A stretch of DNA of 32,705 nt from Roseofilum reptotaenium CS-1145 (GTDB lineage Bacteria > Cyanobacteriota > Cyanobacteriia > Cyanobacteriales > Desertifilaceae): assembly GCF_028330985.1 (NCBI RefSeq), contig NZ_JAQMUE010000008.1, positions 1 to 32,705 on the forward strand. The letters are read 5' to 3'. Shown here piece after piece: positions 26,000-32,705 of the stretch (position 1 is the stretch's first letter; every line of letters starts with the position of its first letter). Under the pieces are notes generated by a model, which ran no database searches, was not told the DNA's origin, and saw nothing but the letters and a program-made list of their open reading frames with translations. The translations under genes were made by a program, and so were the position numbers.

Positions 26000-28960
26000 A
26001 TGATGGTGGGATTGAAAGACGGTAAGCTAGATGGTGTAATGGTTATGAGTTCTATTTTACAGTTGCTGGGGATTATTGCGATCGCCTCCTGTCTCAGTAT
26101 TATTACTCAGCCTATCACCTTGAATAATCACGAGGTTGAGTGGAAAGCAACTCAAGGGAGAGATCCATCTACCCAGTCAATTGTACTGGAAAATAGAAGC
26201 GATCGCTCCCTAAGCGGTCTGGTTGTATCAGGCAGTCGGGGAATTCCCATTCTATTTTTTAGTTTAGGACTCACCAGTGTTGTTTTAATTAGCAAAACCT
26301 TGAACAGAACAAATAAAAACCATCTCTTCACTACCCCGAAAAACTTCCCCGATCGAGAAAACAAAGGTTTTAATCATATTTTATGGGAATCAAATCCAGC
26401 GTTTTTTGTAGCTATTGGGATAGATGGAAAAGTAAAAAAAATCAATAAATCGATGCTGGAAGTTGTCGGGTATACAGCAGAAGAAGCGATCGGTTTAGAT
26501 TATCTCTCTCATTTTGTTCCAGAAGCCGATCGTGCTGAATTATCAGTAATATTTGAACATCACTATCATTCCTTGGAACCCATCCATCATCAAAATCGCA
26601 TCTTAACTAAAGAAGGTCAAGAACTTTTAGTAGAGTGGAATGGACGTTCTATTGCCAATCCAGAAACAAATCAAATTGAATATTTTGTGGGTTTAGGCAT
26701 TGATATTACTGACCGTCAACGTCGTGAAACGGAAATTCATCTCCTTTATCAACTCACTCAAGCGGTTAGTGAATCCAAGAATTTCGATCATGCTTTGGCA
26801 GTGACGATGGAACTGATTTGTGAAGCCACTCGTTGGGATATTGCTGAAGCTTGGATACCATCTGCTCAAAAACAGGAGTTGGTCTGTAGTCGAGTCTGGT
26901 ATCAACAAAGTCATATCCGTCCAGAAATCTATCCACAAATCCAATATTTTCGAGCGGTCAGTGAGCAGATTGCGTTTCCACCTCATGTCGGTTTACCTGG
27001 ACGAGTGTGGGGTTCACAAAAAACGGAATGGGTTTTTGATATCTCTCAAGGATCAGGTGATTTGTTTTTCCGCAATAAAGTAGCGGCAGAATGTGGTATT
27101 AAAGCAGGTTTGGGTGTTCCTATTGTAGCCAATAATCATATTCTAGCTGTGTTGGTTTTCTTCAGAAGATGCTCTCAAGAAAGAGATTCTAAGTTGATGG
27201 AATTGGTTGCTTCTGTAGCGATGCAACTTGGATCAATGTTTGAATCGAAGCAAGCTGAGGCAAAATATCGAAGTATTTTTGAGAATTCTATGGAAGGGAT
27301 TTTTCAAACGACTCCTGAAGGAAAAATGATTGGTGCTAATCCAGCATTGGCGAAAATTTATGGGTATGAATCGGCTGAAGATTTGATGGATAATATGGCA
27401 GATGTGGAGCATCAACTCTATGTTAATCCGGAGAGTCGAAAAAAATTCAAAGTGTTGTTACAAGAAAAAGAAGTCCTCTCTCAGTTTGAAGCGGAAATTT
27501 ATCGTCGGGATGGCAGCATTATTTGGATTTTGGAACGAGCGAGGGGGGTTAAAGATAACCAAGGAAAGTTACTCTATTATGAGGGTTCTGTCGTTGATAT
27601 TACAGAACAAAAACAGCAGGAAAAAAGACTGCGCTATTATGCGTCTCATGATTCGTTGACAGGACTGATTAATCGGGCCTATTTTATCAAAGCGTTAGCG
27701 AAGGCTAATGCTCTATATCATGAAAATCCCAACTATCAATTTGCGGTTTTATTTATTGATTTAGATGGGTTTAAGAGTATTAATGATAGTATGGGACATT
27801 GGGTGGGCGATTTGTTGTTGATTGCGATCGCCTGGACTCTACGACAGTGTATTAGCGAACACGACACGATTGCGCGATTAGGCGGAGATGAGTTTACCAT
27901 TCTGGTGGAAAACCAGGATCGGCTACAAGATGTAATTAATATTGCTAACCAGATTCACGAACATCTCGAACAACCCTTTAAGTTAGGGGGTCATGATTTG
28001 TTTATGCAGGCTAGTATTGGTATTGCTTATAACTTGCCGGAGAACCAGGATGTGGATGATATCCTGCGCAATGCAGATATTGCGATGTATCGAGCTAAAA
28101 AACAAGGTAAAAATTGTACTGTTGTTTTTGATTGGACTATGCGTCAAGAAGCGATGGAGCGAATGCAGATTGAAACAGATCTGCGTTTACTACTCTATCC
28201 AGAAAATAAGAATCATGCACATCCAGGAGAATTTTATGTCTACTATCAACCTATTGTCGCGTTAGGAAGCGGTAAAATTATTGGTTTTGAATCTTTAATT
28301 CGATGGTATCATCCGGAGAGAGGATTTGTTTCTCCTGGGATGTTTATCCTCGTTGCTGAAGAATCGGGTTTAATTGGTGCGATTGGTGAATGGGTATTAT
28401 TAGAAAGTTGTCGGCAATTAAAACAGTGGCACACCCAATTTAGGAATTTTTCCCACTTAAAGATGAGTGTGAATTTATCGAGTCGCCAATTAACGCCCAA
28501 TTTATGCGATCGCATCGATCAGATTCTAGCTGAAGCGGATTTACCGGGCAAATACTTGAAGCTAGAGATTACGGAAACGGCTATCATGGAAGATCCTGAA
28601 AGTGCGATCGCCATTTTCCAGGAACTAAAAAAGCGCAATATCGAACTCTCCATTGATGATTTTGGCACAGGATACTGTTCTTTAGCTTACTTACATCGTT
28701 TCCCAGTTGATACTCTGAAAGTGGATCGTTCTTTTGTGCAAACCATCACGCAATTGGGAGAAAATGCAGAAATTGTTCATACCATTATTTCTCTGGCGCA
28801 CAGTTTAGGGATGGAAACTATTGCTGAAGGGATTGAAACCATCGATCAGATGCAGCAACTGCGCAGTTTGAATTGCACATTTGGTCAAGGCTACTTTTTC
28901 GCTAAACCCTTAGATGCTGAAAATGTTACTCGATTATTACAGGATGAAAAACGTTTTTGA
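26000..28960 (+). CDS. Membrane PAS-GAF-PAS-GGDEF-EAL protein (c-di-GMP turnover)
   Basis: The 986-aa protein has two N-terminal TM helices (about 14-35 and 74-94) flanking a short outer loop. PAS (about 125-240), GAF (about 250-405) and a second PAS (about 415-545) domains follow. The GGDEF domain (about 550-710) has an intact GGDEF at 628-632, so diguanylate cyclase activity is expected. Its inhibitory I-site is SEHD and not RxxD, so product inhibition is probably lost. The EAL domain (about 735-980) has ESL at 764 in place of EAL but keeps the catalytic Glu. NLSSRQL, EITET, DDFGTG (886) and AEGIET are also present, so phosphodiesterase activity is likely. The net direction cannot be read from sequence. 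The stop is one base from the convergent Ppx/GppA gene. Confidence 0.92.
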   Translation: MMVGLKDGKLDGVMVMSSILQLLGIIAIASCLSIITQPITLNNHEVEWKATQGRDPSTQSIVLENRSDRSLSGLVVSGSRGIPILFFSLGLTSVVLISKTLNRTNKNHLFTTPKNFPDRENKGFNHILWESNPAFFVAIGIDGKVKKINKSMLEVVGYTAEEAIGLDYLSHFVPEADRAELSVIFEHHYHSLEPIHHQNRILTKEGQELLVEWNGRSIANPETNQIEYFVGLGIDITDRQRRETEIHLLYQLTQAVSESKNFDHALAVTMELICEATRWDIAEAWIPSAQKQELVCSRVWYQQSHIRPEIYPQIQYFRAVSEQIAFPPHVGLPGRVWGSQKTEWVFDISQGSGDLFFRNKVAAECGIKAGLGVPIVANNHILAVLVFFRRCSQERDSKLMELVASVAMQLGSMFESKQAEAKYRSIFENSMEGIFQTTPEGKMIGANPALAKIYGYESAEDLMDNMADVEHQLYVNPESRKKFKVLLQEKEVLSQFEAEIYRRDGSIIWILERARGVKDNQGKLLYYEGSVVDITEQKQQEKRLRYYASHDSLTGLINRAYFIKALAKANALYHENPNYQFAVLFIDLDGFKSINDSMGHWVGDLLLIAIAWTLRQCISEHDTIARLGGDEFTILVENQDRLQDVINIANQIHEHLEQPFKLGGHDLFMQASIGIAYNLPENQDVDDILRNADIAMYRAKKQGKNCTVVFDWTMRQEAMERMQIETDLRLLLYPENKNHAHPGEFYVYYQPIVALGSGKIIGFESLIRWYHPERGFVSPGMFILVAEESGLIGAIGEWVLLESCRQLKQWHTQFRNFSHLKMSVNLSSRQLTPNLCDRIDQILAEADLPGKYLKLEITETAIMEDPESAIAIFQELKKRNIELSIDDFGTGYCSLAYLHRFPVDTLKVDRSFVQTITQLGENAEIVHTIISLAHSLGMETIAEGIETIDQMQQLRSLNCTFGQGYFFAKPLDAENVTRLLQDEKRF

Positions 28961-28961
28961 G

Positions 28962-30599
28962 TTAACTCAAACCGGCACGTACTTTAATCCCATATTCCGA
29001 CTCAAACGCCTCTTTTTTGTCATCAATACTCCAACGTTCTAATTCACAATTATCATTTATATTGGCTGGCTTAAGTTTTAAATACAACTCTTTTGTTGCA
29101 GGATTATAATGACAAGCAAAAGACTCGACTGCCCCAATTTGTCGGCGGTCTAAAGCAACCGCTAATCGTAAAAATGGGCTAACTTGACTCACTAACTGGC
29201 GATCGCTCTTATGCATCAAATTGGTATAGTTTTCATGCTTTTTCTTCGGGGCACTTTTCCGATGATATCGGGCGATATTGGCAATGATTTCTACTTCGTT
29301 TTCTGTATATCCCAGTAATTCACCATGGCGAATTAAATAATAGGAATGCTTATGATGGGCTGCATGGGACACATAAACTCCACAGTTATGTAAAATTGTG
29401 GCTACATAGAGTAGTTCTCGTTCTGAGTTTCCCCAATAATGGAGAATTCCTTGGGTACAATCAAACAGATGAACAGCAAAATTAGCCATACGCTGACTCG
29501 ATTCTAAGTTCACCTGATATTTTTGGGCTACTTTGAGGACACTACGATAGCGAACTTGGCTTTGATATTCTAATTTATCGCCAATTAAACCATGAGTGAG
29601 CATCCAGTCTACAATGATACCTTCTCGTAGGGCACGCTCGCAAATTACTAAGGAATTAATGCCCAATAAAATCATGGCTTCTTGGAGAACTAAAGCGCCT
29701 GCGATAATGATTTCTGAGCGTTTTTCCGACATTCCGGGAATTTGAGCGCGATCGCTCTCTGGCAGCTTACGCAAATGCTCAATAATCTCTTGTAAATTTT
29801 TCAGCTTTAACTCATAACCGGTTAAGGGACTCGGTTCCATACCTAACCGTTCCCAAGCATCAATACACGCTAAGGTTTCAATGGTTCCCGATGTGCCCAC
29901 TAACTGGGGAATTTCACCCCGTTGCAGATAACTTTGTAGCTCTTCCACTGCCCGTTCTAAGCGTCCTCGAATATAGGCTTTGAGATAGTTAAATTCGCGA
30001 TCGCTAATCGGATCGGTGGTAATAAATTCTGCTGTTAACCGGACGGCTCCCACCTTCGTGCTGCTCAGGGAGCGAGGTTCTTGTCCATCTCCTAAAATTA
30101 ACTCTGTCGATCCTCCACCAATATCAATAATGGCATGGGGTAAACCTTGAAAGTCCATCCCAGAAAGGACTCCCAAATAAATGCGTCGTGCTTCTTCTGG
30201 CCCGGAAATCAGATTAATCTCTAATCCTAGTTCAGATTTAATCTGTTTGAGGAAATCCCGACCATTGGGGGATTCCCTTACGGCACTGGTGGCAACGGCA
30301 ACAACTTCATCCGCTTCGAGACTTTTGGCAATTTGTAAAAAACGCCGAAAAGCAGCGATCGCCCTCTCCATGACCTCTACTTTCAGCGCCCCCGTTTTTG
30401 AGTCGCGATCGCCCAAACGCACTGTTTCCTTTTCCCGGTCAATAATGGTAAACGTGGGGAGTGTGGGATCAATCCGAACCACCACCATATGTACAGAATT
30501 GGTTCCCACATCAATCGCCGCTAAAATCTGAGGCGTTTCGGGTGTCGGAAACGTAGGAGTCTGAATCAGGGTTGAGGAATCGACGATTTGATTAACCAT
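28962..30599 (-). CDS. Ppx/GppA family phosphatase (exopolyphosphatase type)
   Basis: The 545-aa protein has the ASKHA-fold Ppx/GppA domain. The first phosphate-binding loop is AAIDVGTNSVHMVVV (about 28-42). The second is IDIGGGSTELILGD (about 158-171), after VAVATSAVRESPNG. The C-terminal ~200 residues form an HD-type domain (LHNCGVYVSHAAHHKHSYYLI). This three-part form is the long Ppx type, which shortens polyphosphate from its ends; a role in (p)ppGpp hydrolysis is the other family activity. All core loops look intact. It is divergent from the Dabb-domain gene and abuts the GGDEF-EAL gene at its 3' end with no terminator between. Confidence 0.92.
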   Translation of the reverse strand: MVNQIVDSSTLIQTPTFPTPETPQILAAIDVGTNSVHMVVVRIDPTLPTFTIIDREKETVRLGDRDSKTGALKVEVMERAIAAFRRFLQIAKSLEADEVVAVATSAVRESPNGRDFLKQIKSELGLEINLISGPEEARRIYLGVLSGMDFQGLPHAIIDIGGGSTELILGDGQEPRSLSSTKVGAVRLTAEFITTDPISDREFNYLKAYIRGRLERAVEELQSYLQRGEIPQLVGTSGTIETLACIDAWERLGMEPSPLTGYELKLKNLQEIIEHLRKLPESDRAQIPGMSEKRSEIIIAGALVLQEAMILLGINSLVICERALREGIIVDWMLTHGLIGDKLEYQSQVRYRSVLKVAQKYQVNLESSQRMANFAVHLFDCTQGILHYWGNSERELLYVATILHNCGVYVSHAAHHKHSYYLIRHGELLGYTENEVEIIANIARYHRKSAPKKKHENYTNLMHKSDRQLVSQVSPFLRLAVALDRRQIGAVESFACHYNPATKELYLKLKPANINDNCELERWSIDDKKEAFESEYGIKVRAGLS

Positions 30600-30669
30600 G
30601 ATAATGCTTTCTTTGGTCTAAGTTTTACGATCCAGGGTATCTTTAAAAGGGACTCAATTGACCTCTCCT

Positions 30670-30978
30670 ATGATCGAACATATCGTCTTGTTTCAATTTA
30701 AACCCGATGCCTCCCCCGAAAGCCTCTCAGCCGTCGTTACCAGACTCAGGGAATTAAAAGGTAAAATTCCCCAAATTCTGGCATTATCTTGTGGCGAAAA
30801 TTTCTGCGATCGCGCCCAAGGATTTACCCATGGATTAGTTGCTCGTTTCCAAGACTCTGCCAGTCTACAAGCCTATCAAGATCATCCCGCCCATCAAGAA
30901 GTCGTACAAACACTCATTAAGCCGATCGCAATTAACATTTTAGCCATGGATTATGAAATCCCAGAGGATGGTCAATAG
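30670..30978 (+). CDS. Dabb (stress-responsive A/B barrel) domain protein
   Basis: From the ATG at 30670 the protein is 102 aa; a TTG at 30658 would add four. It opens with MIEHIVLFQFKPDASPESL and continues KGKIPQILALSCGENF. The core HGLVARFQDSASLQAYQDHPAHQEVV is the Dabb signature. These are small dimeric alpha/beta-barrel proteins of mostly unknown role; some act as cyclases in secondary metabolism. Nothing here points to a pathway. recQ starts 81 bases after its stop on the same strand. Confidence 0.88.
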   Translation: MIEHIVLFQFKPDASPESLSAVVTRLRELKGKIPQILALSCGENFCDRAQGFTHGLVARFQDSASLQAYQDHPAHQEVVQTLIKPIAINILAMDYEIPEDGQ

Positions 30979-30982
30979 GATA

Positions 30983-31049
30983 GGGAGATAGGGGGATAGG
31001 GAGATGGGGGAAAGTCCCTTTCCTGTGGGAGAGGGATTTAGGGAGAGGG
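30983..31049 (+). repeat. Two G-quadruplex-pattern G-rich repeats before recQ
   Basis: First motif: GGG 30983-30985, GGGGG 30991-30995, GGG 30999-31001, GGGGG 31006-31010, loops 5, 3 and 4. Second motif: GGG 31027-31029, 31033-31035, 31041-31043, 31047-31049, loops 3, 5 and 3. The second lies where the recQ ribosome site should be (11 bases before the ATG). A competing hairpin, CCCTTTCC with GGGAGAGGG, joins the spacer to the second motif. Confidence 0.7.
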
Positions 31050-31059
31050 CATAATTACC

Positions 31060-32493
31060 ATGGAATTTGAACAAGTCCGGGCTGCATTTCAACAGATTTG
31101 GGGATATGACGATTTTCGCACTCCCCAAGGGGAAATTATTCAGACTTTATTGAGACAAGAAGATGCCCTCGTCGTCATGCCCACTGGTGGCGGAAAATCC
31201 ATTTGTTTTCAACTTCCTGCCCTCCTGCAAAACGGAGTAACCTTAGTTGTTTCTCCGCTCGTGGCACTGATGGAAAACCAAGTACAAGAACTGCGACAAC
31301 GGAACCTCAAAGCTGCTTCTATCCATAGCGAACAGCCCACGTATGTCCGGAAACAGGTCTTCCGACAGCTTGAAGAGCAGAAACTGAGATTACTCTATCT
31401 TTCTCCAGAAACCTTATTCAGTCCTCCCGTTTGGGATCGACTTTGTTTACCCAAACTTAAGATTAATGGATTCATTTTAGATGAGGCCCATTGTTTGGTT
31501 CAGTGGGGGGAAACCTTTCGCCCCGCTTATCGCCGGTTGGGTGCAGTTCGTTCGGCTTTATTAAAGCATAAACCTAGAGGGACAAAATTGGCGATCACCG
31601 CCTTTACCGCGACTGCTGATTCCTACACCCAATCGATTCTCAAAGAAGTATTGGATCTGCAAGATCCGCAAACGTTTCTCCTCAATCCTTATCGGGAAAA
31701 TCTCCATTTAAGCGTTAAAATTGCTTGGTCACCCAGAGGACGCAAAAACCAAATTTTGCAGGTTCTCAAACGATCGAATGAGGAAAGTGGGTTAATCTAT
31801 GTTCGCACCCGCAAAGATAGTGAAATGCTCTCTCAATGGCTCCAGCAGCACCAGCTTACCACGGCTGCTTATCACGCGGGTTTAAGTCCAGAGCAGCGAC
31901 GAACGATTGAAAATCAATGGTTTGAGGAAGATGTGCAAGCGGTTGTCTGTACTTCTGCCTTTGGAATGGGGATTAATAAACCCAATGTGCGCTGGGTAAT
32001 GCACTACCATCCGCCCCTACTTTTATCCGAATATATGCAGGAAGTGGGCAGAGCAGGACGAGATGGACAACTGGCGCGAGCGATTACTTTAATCAGTGAA
32101 CCTACGGGATGGCTCGATCCTGGGGATAAGCAACGCCAAAATTATTTTATCGGACAACAGCGATCGCTCCAACAAGTCGCCCAAAGCCTCACCTATACCC
32201 TACCCCCTCAAGGGGATGTACGGCAGCTCAGTCAATCCTATCGCCAAGCTCCCCTCGCCTTATCCGTGCTGCATAGCCAAGGAAAGCTCCAATGGCACAG
32301 TCCATTTCACTATGAAATTCTGTCGAGTTCTTCATCGAGTGCTTTAGACAATAACCAAGCGATACGAAAGATGCAGCGCTATTTAATAACTTGTGGCTGT
32401 CGCTGGAAATTCCTGTTAGAAGCCTTTGGATTTAAGGTGGCAGACAATTATCGGTGCTTGCATTGCGATCGCTGTGAGTTCATGGGGAGATAG
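31060..32493 (+). CDS. recQ: RecQ-family ATP-dependent DNA helicase, short form
   Basis: The 477-aa protein is a 3'-5' DNA helicase used in recombination and fork repair. Motif 0 is FRTPQ (19-23). Walker A is MPTGGGKSICFQ (Lys46). Walker B is DEAH at 141-144 in ILDEAHCLVQWGETFRPAY. Motifs V and VI are TSAFGMGINKPNVRWVMHY and QEVGRAGRDGQ. The RecQ zinc site follows, with CRWKFLLEAFG and CLHCDRC. The protein stops five residues after the zinc site, so the winged-helix part of RQC and the HRDC domain of the E. coli enzyme (about 610 aa) are missing. Helicase activity is still expected. The message starts in two G-quadruplex-pattern repeats. Confidence 0.92.
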   Translation: MEFEQVRAAFQQIWGYDDFRTPQGEIIQTLLRQEDALVVMPTGGGKSICFQLPALLQNGVTLVVSPLVALMENQVQELRQRNLKAASIHSEQPTYVRKQVFRQLEEQKLRLLYLSPETLFSPPVWDRLCLPKLKINGFILDEAHCLVQWGETFRPAYRRLGAVRSALLKHKPRGTKLAITAFTATADSYTQSILKEVLDLQDPQTFLLNPYRENLHLSVKIAWSPRGRKNQILQVLKRSNEESGLIYVRTRKDSEMLSQWLQQHQLTTAAYHAGLSPEQRRTIENQWFEEDVQAVVCTSAFGMGINKPNVRWVMHYHPPLLLSEYMQEVGRAGRDGQLARAITLISEPTGWLDPGDKQRQNYFIGQQRSLQQVAQSLTYTLPPQGDVRQLSQSYRQAPLALSVLHSQGKLQWHSPFHYEILSSSSSSALDNNQAIRKMQRYLITCGCRWKFLLEAFGFKVADNYRCLHCDRCEFMGR

Positions 32494-32560
32494 GGTAGTA
32501 AGCTCTGGAGAATGCGTCTTTCTATGGGCGATCGCAGTTATCATTGCAAATACTATCATA

Positions 32561-32580
32561 GAATGTTGAAACCCACATTC
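32561..32580. repeat. Small inverted repeat near right edge
   Basis: GAATGT (32561-32566) and ACATTC (32575-32580) form a 6-bp stem around TGAAACCC. An ATG at 32686 (MAQSLV, open to the edge) follows about 105 bases later. This arrangement could be the end of an insertion sequence and its transposase start, but no family could be assigned. The rest of 32494-32705 shows nothing else. Confidence 0.3.
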
Positions 32581-32705
32581 CGCACGACAAAGTGTAGCAT
32601 AGATAATGAGACCAAGTGGAGGGAATATTTACCCGGAAAAAAACTGGAGAAAAACGAGAAACCATAGGAAAATAGAAGTGATTGTATGGCTCAAAGCCTG
32701 GTCAG

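Noticed and set aside
1-32705. tRNA or other structured RNA genes
   Set aside because: I looked in all gaps for T-loop GGTTCGAATCC-like words and paired acceptor stems and found none.

Overview
The window reads as chromosomal DNA of a cyanobacterium, probably filamentous. The HIP1 octamer GCGATCGC recurs all through it. Several genes are typical of cyanobacteria: a HTH/AAA_35 ATPase, a DUF1825 protein, a DesC-type acyl-lipid desaturase, HhoA/HtrA-type protease and many multi-domain sensor kinases. Short C-rich heptad repeats of the ATTCCCT kind lie between genes. The species cannot be fixed from this sequence. No tRNA, rRNA, CRISPR array or prophage was recognised.

Layout. 1-88 is the 5' end of an IS630-type transposase (minus strand) cut by the window edge. 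244-4967 is a run of minus-strand genes: HTH/AAA_35 ATPase, TVP38/DedA membrane protein, ribonuclease III, a small unknown protein and an HtrA-type serine protease. 5280-8140 is a plus-strand group: phosphoglycerate mutase (gpmI), secG and a secreted zinc metalloprotease. The 3' end of the metalloprotease gene overlaps a convergent TM2/SHOCT gene. 8986-13169 holds two consecutive histidine kinase genes, a membrane Cache hybrid kinase and a soluble receiver-kinase. 13811-16077 is a DUF1825 gene convergent with a class A penicillin-binding protein. 16251-18817 is tyrS-pyrF-unknown, apparently one transcript. 19177-21752 is a membrane histidine kinase and desC on the minus strand. desC is divergent from a PLP-dependent methionine gamma-lyase-like gene (21833-23068). 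A strong hairpin separates that gene from a convergent 766-residue RTX calcium-binding repeat protein (23137-25437). The RTX gene is divergent, across 562 bp of AT-rich DNA, from a membrane PAS-GAF-PAS-GGDEF-EAL protein (26000-28960). The last part is an Ppx/GppA phosphatase, a Dabb-domain protein and a short RecQ helicase. The final 212 bp holds no complete gene and may run into another mobile element.

Function. Most genes are housekeeping: glycolysis, RNA processing, peptidoglycan synthesis, translation, pyrimidine synthesis, secretion and lipid desaturation. The accessory content is signalling (three histidine kinases, one c-di-GMP protein) and extracytoplasmic proteins (HtrA, metalloprotease, RTX protein). 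I found no convincing new multi-gene system. The most unusual signal is at the DNA level. G-rich heptad or hexad repeats that fit the canonical G-quadruplex pattern occur twice in the 80 bp before the recQ start, in the linker-coding part of the RTX gene, and inside the N-terminal part of the ORF after pyrF.
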